DNA of 64,000 bases from Pseudomonas sp. MMS21 TM103 (GCF_022132145.1 NZ_JAJISP010000003.1:248001-312000), one strand, 5' to 3'. Shown: positions 37,883-47,555, counted from the stretch's first letter. The notes: generated by a model from the letters alone, not told the origin. Numbers and translations: made by a program.

Positions 37883-38305
37883 TCAGGAACAGCGTTCGGA
37901 TACTCGGTCGCGCAGCTGACGACGAGCGGCATCAAGCTGTTGATCGCTGTAAAAGGTCCGTTCGCCATTCGCCTCGGAGCGGAAATAGCGCCGGCCTTCC
38001 TGGAGCTGCGCCAACCTGTTGCGCAGCTCGGCACATTCCTGCGCACGCTGGGTTTGACGTGCGGCTGAGGCAACCGAAGCCTGCGCCTGCTCGGCGCGGC
38101 GTGCCTCGTAGAAACGCGCGGCACGCTCCTCGCGCTGGCGAGTCGCCTCGTCACGCTCGATCACCTGTGGCCTGACCTCGACCTGCTCGGCCCCGGGCGC
38201 AACAGGGCGCTGAGCGAAGTGCACCTGACCATTGGCATCGACCCAGCGGTAAATCTCTGCCGCGGCCAATCCAGGCAGCAACAGAAGACAGAGCAACAGG
38301 CGCAT
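37883..38305 (-). CDS. DUF4124 domain periplasmic protein
   Basis: A 140-residue exported protein with a short signal peptide (LLCLLLLPGLAAA) and the DUF4124 motif EIYRWVDANGQVHFAQRP. A charged helical region with heptad character (about residues 50-120) follows. GGAGG precedes ATG 38305. DUF4124 proteins are common envelope proteins in Pseudomonas with no assigned function. Confidence 0.85.
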   Translation of the reverse strand: MRLLLCLLLLPGLAAAEIYRWVDANGQVHFAQRPVAPGAEQVEVRPQVIERDEATRQREERAARFYEARRAEQAQASVASAARQTQRAQECAELRNRLAQLQEGRRYFRSEANGERTFYSDQQLDAARRQLRDRVSERCS

Positions 38306-38377
38306 GATTTTTTCCTCCCTGAACGATCCATCAGCTTACCCCTGCAAGCTCACGCCGCCAAACCCCGTGACCCGTGA

Positions 38378-38740
38378 TCAGAGTGCCTTGGCTGCACCTG
38401 CCGGACGGTAATGCCCCAATTGCTGCAAGGTTTCCAGGCGCGCGCGGGCGCGGAACGCGTATTCGCTGGTGGGATAGCGACTGATGAGAAACTCATAGGT
38501 CTGCGCCGCATCGACGAACAGGTTTTGCCGCTCCAGGCACTGGCCACGCAACAGGGAGATTTCCGGCTGCAGGTAGCGACGCGAACGGCTTTTACGCTCG
38601 GCCTGGGATAGCTCCAGCATGACCTGCGGACAATCGCCCTGCTCATAGGCGCGATAGGCATTGTTCAAGTGGTGGTCGAGCGACCAGCGGGTACAACCGG
38701 CGGCGCTGAGCGCCAGGATCAGAATCAACAGGGTTCGCAT
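38378..38740 (-). CDS. Small TPR-like lipoprotein
   Basis: A 120-residue lipoprotein with lipobox SAAGC (Cys16), then helices with TPR-like spacing (HLNNAYRAYEQGDCPQVMLELSQAERK, LFVDAAQTYEFLISRYPTSEYAFRARARLETL). It is probably an outer-membrane-attached scaffold. The start at 38740 is supported by GGAGGAG; the open frame to 38821 is rejected. Function unknown. Confidence 0.82.
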   Translation of the reverse strand: MRTLLILILALSAAGCTRWSLDHHLNNAYRAYEQGDCPQVMLELSQAERKSRSRRYLQPEISLLRGQCLERQNLFVDAAQTYEFLISRYPTSEYAFRARARLETLQQLGHYRPAGAAKAL

Positions 38741-38914
38741 GGGTATCTCCTCCAATGAGCAGTGTATCGACTGACATGCAGAAATCTGCAGACTCATGCC
38801 GATCGCCGGTGCAGACGCCAAGCAATAGCCGGTCCACTAAGCTGATACAGATCAACGCCAGCAGCGCTCCCATGCGTTGCAATGTGCAGCTAACCCACAG
38901 CGAGGTCCAGGGCC

Positions 38915-39841
38915 ATGAATCTGCAACAGCTACTGGTTGTCATCGACCCCCAGCAGACACACCAGCCGGCACTCGAGCGGGCACTATGGCTGGCACGCAA
39001 GACCGGCGCGAAACTGCACCTGCTGCTGGTCGAATACAACGCCGCCCTCGAAGCCGGCCACCTGTTCGATACGGCCATGCAAAGCCGAGGGCGGGCCGCC
39101 TTGCTCGAACGCGGCATGCAATGGCTGGAGGAATTGGCCGCGCCACTGCGGGCCGAGGGCCTGGAACTGCATCTGGACGTGCGCTGGGGCAAGCCGCTGC
39201 ACAAGCTGGTACTGGAGAAAGTGACAGAGCTGGTGCCAGATCTGGTGCTCAAGGCCACCGTGCATGACAGCCTGCTGCGCCGACTGCTGCTGACCAACAG
39301 CTGCTGGCAGTTGATCCGCCATTGCCCGGCACCGCTATGGCTGGTGCATCATGCCGAATGGCAGGGCCATAGCCTGTGCGCAGCGCTCGATCCACTGCAC
39401 AGCGCCGACAAGCCGGCGGCGCTCGATCATCAGCTGATTCGCGCAGCCAGCGAGTTGAGCCGTCAACTGGGCATGCAGGCCCACTACCTGCACAGTTATT
39501 CCGCCTTGCCGCGCACCCTGATGTTCGATGCCGAACTGCTGGCCAATTACGATGACTATGTCGCCCGCTGCGCCGCCCAGCACCGCGAAGCCTTTGCCCA
39601 GTTGATCGGCCAATACCCGATCGCCACGTCCGACACCCACTTGATCGAAGGCTTTGCCGAAGAAGTCCTGCCACGCTTTGTTCGCGAGCAGCATGTCGAC
39701 CTGCTGTTGATGGGCGCCATCGCTCGCGGCCACCTGGATACCGCCCTGATCGGGCATACCGCGGAGCGCATTCTGGAGAACGTGGACTGCGATTTACTGG
39801 TGCTCAAACCCGAACAGAAAGGTAGTGCAGAGCAACAATGA
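38915..39841 (+). CDS. Tandem universal stress protein (UspE-like)
   Basis: A 308-residue protein of two Usp domains. The first (residues 1-145) includes LLVVIDPQQTHQPALERALWLARKTGAKLHLLLVEYN. The second (about 155-300) ends VDLLLMGAIARGHLDTALIGHTAERILENVDCDLLVLKP, which carries the G-2x-G-9x-G-type nucleotide region in altered form. This layout equals UspE. It lies 55 bp before the pyruvate kinase gene and is probably expressed under anaerobic or stationary-phase conditions, though no such site was identified. Confidence 0.88.
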   Translation: MNLQQLLVVIDPQQTHQPALERALWLARKTGAKLHLLLVEYNAALEAGHLFDTAMQSRGRAALLERGMQWLEELAAPLRAEGLELHLDVRWGKPLHKLVLEKVTELVPDLVLKATVHDSLLRRLLLTNSCWQLIRHCPAPLWLVHHAEWQGHSLCAALDPLHSADKPAALDHQLIRAASELSRQLGMQAHYLHSYSALPRTLMFDAELLANYDDYVARCAAQHREAFAQLIGQYPIATSDTHLIEGFAEEVLPRFVREQHVDLLLMGAIARGHLDTALIGHTAERILENVDCDLLVLKPEQKGSAEQQ

Positions 39842-39896
39842 CTACAGGATTGCAGCGTAGTAGCCTCGCGCTCAATCGCAACTCAGGAGTCCGTGC

Positions 39897-41348
39897 ATGA
39901 CCTTTCGCCGTACCAAAATCGTCGCCACCCTTGGTCCATCGAGCAACTCGCCCGAAGTCCTCGAACAACTGATCATCGCGGGCCTGGATGTGGCCCGCCT
40001 GAACTTCTCCCATGGCACGCCGGACGAGCACAAGGCCCGCGCCAAGCTGGTACGCGAACTGGCGGCCAAGCATGGCCGGCATGTCGCCCTGCTCGGCGAC
40101 CTGCAAGGACCGAAGATCCGCATTGCCAAGTTCGCCTGCAAGCGCATCGAGCTCAAGGTCGGCGACACATTCACCTTTTCCACCAGTCATCCGCTGACCG
40201 AAGGCACCCAGGAAATCGTCGGCATCGACTACCCGGACCTGGTCAAGGACTGCGGCGTTGGTGATGAGCTGTTGCTCGACGATGGTCGGGTGGTGATGCG
40301 CGTGGACACTGCGACAGCCGACGCCTTGCGCTGCTCGGTATTGATCGGCGGCCCGCTGTCCGACCATAAAGGCATCAACCGTCGCGGTGGCGGTCTGACC
40401 GCGCCGGCACTGACCGAGAAAGACAAGGCCGATATCATCCACGCTGCCGAGATGGACCTGGATTACCTGGCCGTGTCCTTTCCGCGCGATGCGTCGGACA
40501 TGGAGTACGCGCGCCAACTGCGCGACGAGTCGGGCGGCACCGCCTGGCTGGTGGCCAAGATCGAACGGGCCGAGGCCGTGGCCGACGACGAAACCCTCGA
40601 CGGCCTGATCCGCGCCAGTGACGCGGTCATGGTCGCCCGTGGCGACCTCGGCGTGGAAATCGGCGACGCCGAGCTGTGCGGCATTCAGAAGAAAATCATT
40701 CTGCATGCACGCCGCCACAACAAGGCGGTGATCACGGCGACTCAGATGATGGAGTCGATGATCCAGAACCCGATGCCGACCCGCGCGGAAGTCTCCGACG
40801 TAGCCAACGCCGTACTCGACTACACGGACGCAGTGATGCTCTCGGCGGAAAGCGCTGCCGGCGCCTACCCGTTGGAAGCGGTGCAAGCCATGGCGCGGAT
40901 TTGTATCGGTGCGGAAAAGCACCCGACCAGCAAAGCCTCCAGCCACCGCATGGGCACGACCTTCGAGCGTTGCGACGAAAGCATCGCCCTGGCCGCCATG
41001 TACACGGCCAACCACTTCCCGGGCGTCAAGGCGATCATCGCCCTCACCGAGAGTGGCTACACGCCCCTGATCATGTCGCGGATTCGCTCCTCGGTGCCGA
41101 TCTACGCGTTCTCCCCACACCGCGCCACCCAGGCGCGCGCTGCCATGTTCCGCGGCGTCTACACCGTACCGTTCGACCCGGCGGCCCTGCCTCCGGAACA
41201 AGTCAGCCAGGCGGCCGTGGACGAACTGCTCAAGCGTGGCGTGGTCAAGCCGGGTGACTGGGTGATTCTGACCAAGGGCGACAGCTATCACACCATCGGC
41301 GGCACCAACGGCATGAAGATCCTCCACGTCGGTGAAGCGCTGGTGTAA
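39897..41348 (+). CDS. pyk: Pyruvate kinase
   Basis: A 483-residue glycolytic enzyme making pyruvate and ATP from PEP and ADP. RTKIVATLGPSS at the N-terminus, the NFSHG loop, LLGDLQGPKIRI, the active-site MVARGDLGVEIG, ITATQMMESMI and EVSDVANAVLDYTDAVMLSAE are all present. The C-terminal allosteric domain is complete. It fits the PykA/type II group. A strong terminator-like hairpin follows. Confidence 0.96.
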   Translation: MTFRRTKIVATLGPSSNSPEVLEQLIIAGLDVARLNFSHGTPDEHKARAKLVRELAAKHGRHVALLGDLQGPKIRIAKFACKRIELKVGDTFTFSTSHPLTEGTQEIVGIDYPDLVKDCGVGDELLLDDGRVVMRVDTATADALRCSVLIGGPLSDHKGINRRGGGLTAPALTEKDKADIIHAAEMDLDYLAVSFPRDASDMEYARQLRDESGGTAWLVAKIERAEAVADDETLDGLIRASDAVMVARGDLGVEIGDAELCGIQKKIILHARRHNKAVITATQMMESMIQNPMPTRAEVSDVANAVLDYTDAVMLSAESAAGAYPLEAVQAMARICIGAEKHPTSKASSHRMGTTFERCDESIALAAMYTANHFPGVKAIIALTESGYTPLIMSRIRSSVPIYAFSPHRATQARAAMFRGVYTVPFDPAALPPEQVSQAAVDELLKRGVVKPGDWVILTKGDSYHTIGGTNGMKILHVGEALV

Positions 41349-41365
41349 GGACCCGCCTCAGCATG

Positions 41366-41394
41366 CACAAGGCCGCTCGATGAGCGGCCTTGTG
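41366..41394 (+). terminator. Hairpin terminator after pyk
   Basis: CACAAGGCCGCTC / GAGCGGCCTTGTG is a 13-bp stem with a GAT loop between convergent genes. There is no long T-run. It probably works for both directions. Confidence 0.75.
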
Positions 41395-41426
41395 CTATCC
41401 GCAGGGTACGCCGTGCACTCTGGCGG

Positions 41427-42200
41427 TTAGCCGAATGGGGAGAAGTCCGGCGCACGCCGCTGCATGAAGGCCGTCAGCGCTTCGATGGCTTCCGGCGAGC
41501 GCAGGCGCTGGCCGAACAGCGCGCCCTCCTCCTCGATCACCCGGCGCAACTCCTCACGCCCAGGCGCGCGCATCAGGCGTTTGCTGTCGGTCACGGCCGA
41601 AGGCGGCAGTTGCTGGAAGCGCAGCGCCATCTCGCGGGCCTTGGCCAAGGTCGCGGCGCCGTCCTCCAGGGCCTGGTTGGCGATGCCCCAGACAGCCGCC
41701 TGCTCGCCGGTGAAGCTTTGCCCGAGCAGCAGCAACTCGGCGGCCCGCGCATGCCCGAGCAGGCGTGGCAGAATCAGGCTGGAGCCGTATTCGGGGCACA
41801 GGCCCAGATTGACGAAGGGCATCTTCAGGATCGCCTCACGGCTGACGTAGACCAGGTCGCAATGCAACAACAGGGTGGTGCCGATACCCACTGCAGGTCC
41901 GCTGACCGCCGCCACTACCGGCTTGCTGAACTCGAACAAGGCCTGCATGAACTGGAACACTTCACTGTTCAGGCCGGATGGCGGCGCCTGAATGAAATCG
42001 GCCACATCGTTGCCGCTGGTGAAGCACCTCTCGCCACCGGTGATCAGCACGGCGCGCACGCTGCTGTCTTGATCGGCTTGCTGGAGCACCTCGGCCATGC
42101 CGCTGTACATCGCCCGGGTAAGGGCATTTTTCTTGTCGGGACGGTTCATGCGCAGGGTCAACAGACCTTCTTCGCGCTCAACCTGCAGGTATTCGCTCAT
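41427..42200 (-). CDS. Enoyl-CoA hydratase/isomerase family protein
   Basis: A 257-residue crotonase-fold enzyme. The CoA/oxyanion-hole segments are RCFTSGNDVADF and AVSGPAVGIGTTLLLHCDLVYVS. A single catalytic Glu is seen in LCPEYGSSLILP, which suggests isomerase-like or less typical hydratase chemistry. It is the last of a minus-strand set after a ferredoxin reductase and a diguanylate cyclase. The substrate is not determinable. ATG 42200 has GGAG upstream. Confidence 0.88.
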   Translation of the reverse strand: MSEYLQVEREEGLLTLRMNRPDKKNALTRAMYSGMAEVLQQADQDSSVRAVLITGGERCFTSGNDVADFIQAPPSGLNSEVFQFMQALFEFSKPVVAAVSGPAVGIGTTLLLHCDLVYVSREAILKMPFVNLGLCPEYGSSLILPRLLGHARAAELLLLGQSFTGEQAAVWGIANQALEDGAATLAKAREMALRFQQLPPSAVTDSKRLMRAPGREELRRVIEEEGALFGQRLRSPEAIEALTAFMQRRAPDFSPFG

Positions 42201-42233
42201 CACTCATGCTCCGGGGTCACGCCGCATCATTTG

Positions 42234-43175
42234 TTAGCGCGCGTGTGGCAAGAACAGGTCGGCAAACATCTGATTACGCGGCATACCTGCCAAATACAGG
42301 CGCCGGGTAAAAGCTTCGACACTGTCGGGGTGGCCGCAGAGTAAGGCGAGGGTTTGCCGGGAAACAAGGCGCAGTTCGGCCAAAGCCGCTGGCAACTCGG
42401 CCGCGCTGAGCAGCTCGACCTGCAGCAGCGGATACTGCGCCGCCAGCTGCATCAGGGGCTCGGCCAGGTAATGCCCGGTTCGATCATGGGCCAGGTGAAT
42501 AACCCGGATGCGGCCCTGGTGATCCTGGCGCAGCGCTTCGCGCAGCACCCCGTAGAGCGGTGCCAGCCCGGTGCCGGCCGCCAGCAGCCAGAGTGGGCGC
42601 ATCTGCCAGTCGGGGTCGTAGTGCAAGGCGCCACCGCGCAGCTCGCCGAGGCGCAAGCTATCGCCCGGTTTGAATGACCGCGCCGCATCGCAGAACGCGC
42701 CGCTTTGGCGACAGTCCAGATGGAACTCCAGCCAGGGGTCTTCGCCAGGCAGGCTGGCCAACGAATAAGGCCGGGCAATCCCCGTGTCGGTCCAGAGCAC
42801 CAGATGCTGACCGGCACGGTAACGCAGCGGTTGCTGGGGAATCAGGCGCAGGCGCAACACATCCGGACTGAGCCAGTCGCAGGCATCGATCTGCGCGGGG
42901 CGTCCATCGCGCATCGGGTCGAACACCTCGACCTGCAAGTCGTCGACGATTCGGCACTGGCAGGCCAGCCGCCAGCCCTGCTCGCGGCGCTGCTGGTCAA
43001 GCGCCTCGGGCTTGGCATCCAGCGGCTCACCGCGCAGGCAGCGCACCAGGCAGGCGTGGCAACTGCCCGAGCGGCAACTGTAAGGCACACTGACGCCGCC
43101 CTGCAGCAGGGCATCGAGCAGGTTGCTGGCAGGCGCAACGGTCAACCGCTGCTCACCCACCCGGAGTTCAGGCAT
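42234..43175 (-). CDS. 2Fe-2S ferredoxin / NAD(P)H oxidoreductase
   Basis: A 313-residue reductase. An N-terminal plant-type ferredoxin domain has CRSGSCHAC and a following Cys ligand in LACQC. A flavin domain follows (ARPYSLAS), then an NAD(P) domain (LLAAGTGLAPLYGVL, LALLCGHPDSVEAF). Domain order (Fe-S first) is as in BenC/CmtA-type reductases, the reverse of the GbcB-like protein at 1623. Its start overlaps the end of the GGDEF gene by 8 bp. GGAGG supports ATG 43175. The partner oxygenase is unknown. Confidence 0.87.
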   Translation of the reverse strand: MPELRVGEQRLTVAPASNLLDALLQGGVSVPYSCRSGSCHACLVRCLRGEPLDAKPEALDQQRREQGWRLACQCRIVDDLQVEVFDPMRDGRPAQIDACDWLSPDVLRLRLIPQQPLRYRAGQHLVLWTDTGIARPYSLASLPGEDPWLEFHLDCRQSGAFCDAARSFKPGDSLRLGELRGGALHYDPDWQMRPLWLLAAGTGLAPLYGVLREALRQDHQGRIRVIHLAHDRTGHYLAEPLMQLAAQYPLLQVELLSAAELPAALAELRLVSRQTLALLCGHPDSVEAFTRRLYLAGMPRNQMFADLFLPHAR

Positions 43176-44295
43176 CGACACCCTCCCAGGCTGCCGCGCA
43201 GCGGTTACGCCCGCTACGCTTGGCCCGGTAGAGCGCCTGATCGGCGCGTTGCAGCGCCTCATCCAGATCATCGTGCATGGTCAATAAGGTCATTCCGATG
43301 GACAAGCTCAGAGTATCCACCTTTATGCCCAAGGGTTCAGCCTGATTGAAGGCCTCGCGCAAGCGCTCGCAACAGGCGGTGAACTGATCGGCCTGGGTAT
43401 TGGGCAGCAGCAGCACGAATTCCTCGCCGCCGTAGCGCGCGATGATATCGCCATCGCGCAGACAGCTTTGTGCCACGGTGGCGAAGGTCTGCAGGACACG
43501 ATCGCCAGCGGCATGACCGTGGGCATCGTTGACCCGCTTGAAGTGGTCCAGGTCGATCAGCGCCAAGCCATGCTGACTGCCCGCGCGCAGGTTTGTCAGT
43601 TCAGCGTTGGCAAAGCGCAGGAAATGGCGGCGGTTGAACAGGCCGGTCAGTTCATCGGTGGCCACCAGGTCTTCGAGCTGGCGCATCATGCCGCGCAGGG
43701 TGTCCTGGTGCGCTTGCAAGGCGAAACGCCGCTGGCGCATGCGCTGCCGCATGGCCTGCACATAGCTGGCAAACAGACTCAGCCAGAGCATCACGCCGCC
43801 CAGCACACTGACCTGCAAGATAGCCAGACGAGCATCGTCCAGTTGGTACAGATACGCCTCGTACAGGTTGAGCCCGGCGAAGCCGAAAAAAGCGATGACC
43901 GCGCAGCGCGCAAACACCCTGGGTGGCAACTGGAAGACTCCGAACAACAGGATCAGCACGTAGATCACCAGCAAGGCGCCGCGCCCATTGGCAAACATGC
44001 CCAACAATACCGTCAGCCAGAACAAGGCCACCAGCACCTGCGCTTCGGTCAGGCTGGGGTCACGAACACGCAGATTCAGCCCGGAGAGAAACAGACCGAG
44101 AAAGGCCAACTGAGAGAGCGATGCCAATCCGGTGAGCAGCAGTACGGTCGGTATGGAGGTACGAAACAGATCATGGAATACCGCGATCCAGCACAGCAGC
44201 CCCGTCAGGGCGTAACTCGCCGTCGCCATGCCGAAGCGCTTCAGCAGCAGGCGCTGCAGGGTATGCTGAGTGACCCGCTGATGGCTTAGGCTCAT
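43168..44295 (-). CDS. Membrane-bound diguanylate cyclase (GGDEF), SadC position
   Basis: A 375-residue inner-membrane enzyme that makes cyclic-di-GMP from two GTP. About six hydrophobic segments occupy residues 20-200. The GGDEF domain (about 215-370) has the intact active site GGEEF at 289-293, and the inhibitory I-site RDGD at 280-283, five residues before it, so product feedback is expected. Its position beside fumarase and a ferredoxin reductase equals that of SadC in P. aeruginosa as I recall, but the membrane part is shorter, so the symbol is withheld. Confidence 0.9.
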   Translation of the reverse strand: MSLSHQRVTQHTLQRLLLKRFGMATASYALTGLLCWIAVFHDLFRTSIPTVLLLTGLASLSQLAFLGLFLSGLNLRVRDPSLTEAQVLVALFWLTVLLGMFANGRGALLVIYVLILLFGVFQLPPRVFARCAVIAFFGFAGLNLYEAYLYQLDDARLAILQVSVLGGVMLWLSLFASYVQAMRQRMRQRRFALQAHQDTLRGMMRQLEDLVATDELTGLFNRRHFLRFANAELTNLRAGSQHGLALIDLDHFKRVNDAHGHAAGDRVLQTFATVAQSCLRDGDIIARYGGEEFVLLLPNTQADQFTACCERLREAFNQAEPLGIKVDTLSLSIGMTLLTMHDDLDEALQRADQALYRAKRSGRNRCAAAWEGVDA

Positions 44296-44535
44296 GGGGA
44301 CTTATGGGCTCCATCCCATACTGGCATTCAGCCGCCACTCTACGCCCGTACCTATCAAATGCCTAGCACGTTTGAGGGGCCGATCAGCGACCAGGTTCGA
44401 CCGTTGGCGACTGTCCGCTCAGCCGCCCGCGCGTTATACTGCCGCGCCTTTTTTTACTGCACCTGCGCGTCGACTTGTGGTTCGCCGTCGCCAAAGTTTT
44501 GCCCTACTCCTACCTCTATAAAAGGAGCGCCAAGC

Positions 44536-46059
44536 ATGACCGTGATCAAGCAAGACGACCTGATCCAGAGCGTCGCCGACGCCTTGCAGTTCATCTCCTA
44601 CTACCACCCCGTGGATTTCATCCAGGCCATGCATGAGGCCTACCTGAAGGAAGAATCGCCGGCCGCGCGCGACTCCATGGCGCAGATCCTGATCAACTCG
44701 CGCATGTGCGCCACCGGTCACCGGCCGATCTGCCAGGACACCGGCATCGTCACCGTGTTCATCCGGGTCGGCATGGACGTGCGCTGGGACGGCGCCACCA
44801 TGAGCGTCGACGACATGATCAACGAAGGCGTGCGCCGCGCCTACAACCTGCCGGAGAACGTCCTGCGCGCCTCGATCCTGGCCGACCCGGCCGGTGCCCG
44901 CAAGAACACCAAGGACAACACCCCGGCGGTGATCCACTACTCCATCGTCCCCGGCGACAAGGTCGAGGTCGACGTCGCGGCCAAGGGCGGCGGCTCGGAG
45001 AACAAGTCGAAGATGGCCATGCTCAACCCGTCCGACTCGATCGTCGACTGGGTGCTCAAGACCGTGCCGGAAATGGGCGCCGGCTGGTGCCCGCCGGGCA
45101 TGCTCGGCATCGGCATCGGCGGCACCGCCGAGAAGGCCGCCGTGATGGCCAAGGAAGTGTTGATGGAGTCCATCGACATCCACGAGCTGAAGGCCCGCGG
45201 CCCGTCCAACCGGATCGAAGAACTGCGCCTGGAGCTGTTCGACAAGGTCAACCAGCTGGGCATCGGTGCCCAGGGCCTGGGCGGCCTGACCACCGTGCTC
45301 GACGTCAAGATCATGGACTACCCGACCCACGCCGCCTCCCTGCCGGTGTGCATGATCCCCAACTGCGCCGCCACCCGTCACGCCCACTTCGTCCTCGACG
45401 GTACGGGTCCGGCCGAGCTGGAAGCGCCGTCCCTGGACGCCTACCCGGAAATCGTCTGGGAAGCGGGCCCGAGTGCGCGCCGCGTCGACCTCGACAGCAT
45501 CACCCCGGAAGACGTGCAGAGCTGGAAGCCGGGCGAAACCGTGCTGCTAAACGGCAAGATGCTCACCGGTCGCGACGCCGCGCACAAGCGCATGGTCGAG
45601 ATGCTCAACAAGGGTGAACAGCTGCCAGTCGACCTCAAGGGCCGCTTCATCTACTACGTCGGCCCGGTCGATCCGGTCGGCGACGAAGTGGTTGGCCCTG
45701 CTGGCCCGACTACCGCCACGCGGATGGACAAGTTCACCCGGCAGATCCTCGAAAGCACCGGCCTGCTCGGCATGATCGGCAAGTCCGAACGCGGCCCGAT
45801 TGCCATCGAGGCGATCAAGGACAACAAGGCCGTGTACCTGATGGCCGTCGGCGGCGCCGCCTACCTGGTGTCGCAAGCGATCAAGAAGTCCAAGGTACTG
45901 GCCTTCGCCGAACTGGGCATGGAAGCGATCTACGAGTTCGAGGTCAAGGACATGCCGGTGACCGTCGCGGTCGACACCAAAGGCGAGTCGGTGCACATCA
46001 CCGGCCCGGCGATCTGGAACAAGAAGATCCACGACAGCCTGGCAGTTGAAATCAAGTAA
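44536..46059 (+). CDS. fumA: Class I (4Fe-4S) fumarate hydratase
   Basis: A 507-residue oxygen-sensitive fumarase of the TCA cycle. Conserved blocks include RPICQDTGIVTVF (cluster Cys), KGGGSENKSKMAML, GIGIGGTAEKA, CMIPNCAATRH, and the C-terminal-domain ERGPIAIEAIK. Length is usual. The start at 44536 follows AAAGGAG; the much longer open frame from 44359 lacks support. A possible -10 box (TATACT at 44435-44440) lies 95 bp upstream. A perfect terminator follows. Confidence 0.95.
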   Translation: MTVIKQDDLIQSVADALQFISYYHPVDFIQAMHEAYLKEESPAARDSMAQILINSRMCATGHRPICQDTGIVTVFIRVGMDVRWDGATMSVDDMINEGVRRAYNLPENVLRASILADPAGARKNTKDNTPAVIHYSIVPGDKVEVDVAAKGGGSENKSKMAMLNPSDSIVDWVLKTVPEMGAGWCPPGMLGIGIGGTAEKAAVMAKEVLMESIDIHELKARGPSNRIEELRLELFDKVNQLGIGAQGLGGLTTVLDVKIMDYPTHAASLPVCMIPNCAATRHAHFVLDGTGPAELEAPSLDAYPEIVWEAGPSARRVDLDSITPEDVQSWKPGETVLLNGKMLTGRDAAHKRMVEMLNKGEQLPVDLKGRFIYYVGPVDPVGDEVVGPAGPTTATRMDKFTRQILESTGLLGMIGKSERGPIAIEAIKDNKAVYLMAVGGAAYLVSQAIKKSKVLAFAELGMEAIYEFEVKDMPVTVAVDTKGESVHITGPAIWNKKIHDSLAVEIK

Positions 46060-46075
46060 CAGCCACTGCCTTTAA

Positions 46076-46110
46076 CGACAAACCCGGCCATGTGCCGGGT
46101 TTGTCGTTTT
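46076..46110 (+). terminator. Intrinsic terminator of fumA
   Basis: CGACAAACCCGGC / GCCGGGTTTGTCG is a 13-bp stem with a 5-nt loop followed by TTTT, 17 bp after the fumA stop. Confidence 0.92.
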
Positions 46111-46128
46111 CATGGGTAAGTGCCAGCG

Positions 46129-46530
46129 TCAGTCCAGCGGCTCATCGTCACGAATCAGGGTGTATTGCCGGCCCCGCTCGTCGTCAATGTAATCGTGCAC
46201 ATAGAACATCACGACCTCCCCCTGCCCCGGCATGGTCGCCACATAATCGCCAACCTCGGCCACGAAGAAGTCAGCCGAACCGGGCTTGGCCTCGCACTCG
46301 ATGTAGGCGTTAAGGAAGGTATCGGGTTCGGCATCGCCGAAGTACTCGGCACGTTCGAGTTCATCCCATTCGACAGGCGCCTGGAACACGCCGCTGAACA
46401 GAATCTTGGCATCGCCAAGGTCCAGCTCTTCAGCATCGGGATCATCTTCATCCGGGCGGTAGACGGTGCAGTCCTGGGCGTCCGGGTGGCCGAGAATGGC
46501 CAGGCGCTGCTGGGGGTCGGTCTGGGGCAC
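46129..46530 (-). CDS. Conserved acidic hypothetical protein
   Basis: A 133-residue, strongly acidic protein (DEDDPDAEELDLGDAKILFSG, then VVMFYVHDYIDDERGRQYTLIRDDEPLD). It has no signal peptide or membrane segment. It opens with GTG at 46530, supported by GGAG six bases before. It lies convergent to fumA, sharing the terminator region. I do not recognise a domain. Confidence 0.75.
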   Translation of the reverse strand: MPQTDPQQRLAILGHPDAQDCTVYRPDEDDPDAEELDLGDAKILFSGVFQAPVEWDELERAEYFGDAEPDTFLNAYIECEAKPGSADFFVAEVGDYVATMPGQGEVVMFYVHDYIDDERGRQYTLIRDDEPLD

Positions 46531-46604
46531 GTGGAGCTCCTTATTCAGGATTGCAGCCTACAGGAGGCCTCGAAAGTTGTGAGAATAGCCATCGGCGAGC
46601 ATGC

Positions 46605-47555
46605 TCACTGACGCCCAGTGTGGCGGGTAAAGACCAGGGCTTTCAAGCCGCTGTCAGGCTGGATATCGGTAAACTCCGGCGGGTTGTCCAGGCGCTGGTC
46701 AAAACGCAGGTCTGGCGCCTCAAGGGCCATGCTGTCCAGCAGGAAGTCGGGGCCAATATCCGGGTCGTTGATGCAGGCCAGCACACTGCCGTGCTCGCCG
46801 AGCAACTCGGGCAGGCGACGCAGGACTTTTCGATAATCCTGGGTCAGGACAAAGCTGCCCTTCTGGAATGACGGCGGGTCGATGATGATCAGGTCATAGG
46901 GGCCGTGTTTTCTTATCGCGCCCCAGGATTTGAACAGGTCGTGACCGAGGAAGCTCACCCGCCTCAGGTCATGCCCATTGAGCCGGTGATTGTCTCGCCC
47001 GCGACTCAACGCCGCCTTGGCCATGTCCAGGTTCACCACATGCTCGGCGCCACCGGCGATGGCGGCCAGCGAAAAACCGCAGGTGTAGGCGAACAGATTG
47101 AGGACCCGCTTGCCTTGAGCCTGGGCCTGCACCCAACGGCGACCATAGCGCATGTCGAGAAACAGGCCGGTATTCTGCTTCTTGCCCAAATCCAGCTTGA
47201 AACGCAGGCCATTTTCGCTGATCAGCCATTCATCGCGAACCTCGCCCAGCAACCACTGGGTTTCGCTGTCCGGCAAATAGCGGTGTTGCAGCAACAGGCT
47301 GTGAGCCTGACTGCTCAGCCAGGCGGGCGAGCGGGTCAGCGCCATGAGCATGTGTTTCAGCGCAATCAGCTGGTCTGGCTCCGGCTCGCGGAACAGCGAC
47401 ACCAGCAGCACCCCCTGCAACCAGTCGACCGTGACCTGCTCGAGCCCCGGCCAGCAGCGCCCCCGGCCATGGAACAGACGCCGGGTTTCGGCGGGGGCGG
47501 GACTTAACGCGGCGAGCAACTGCTGCTGCAGGGTAGCGATTGCATCTGAATTCAT
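46605..47555 (-). CDS. SAM-dependent methyltransferase (RlmI/RlmK-like)
   Basis: A 316-residue class I methyltransferase. VLNLFAYTCGFSLAAIAGGAEHVVNLDMAKAAL is motif I and II. DLIIIDPPSFQKGSFVLTQDYRKVL is the DPPS motif IV typical of the RlmI/RlmL group of rRNA cytosine/guanine methyltransferases. There is no PUA domain at the N-terminus, so the target may differ from that of RlmI. The start at 47555 gives a sensible N-terminus; the frame to 47681 is not supported. Confidence 0.85.
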   Translation of the reverse strand: MNSDAIATLQQQLLAALSPAPAETRRLFHGRGRCWPGLEQVTVDWLQGVLLVSLFREPEPDQLIALKHMLMALTRSPAWLSSQAHSLLLQHRYLPDSETQWLLGEVRDEWLISENGLRFKLDLGKKQNTGLFLDMRYGRRWVQAQAQGKRVLNLFAYTCGFSLAAIAGGAEHVVNLDMAKAALSRGRDNHRLNGHDLRRVSFLGHDLFKSWGAIRKHGPYDLIIIDPPSFQKGSFVLTQDYRKVLRRLPELLGEHGSVLACINDPDIGPDFLLDSMALEAPDLRFDQRLDNPPEFTDIQPDSGLKALVFTRHTGRQ

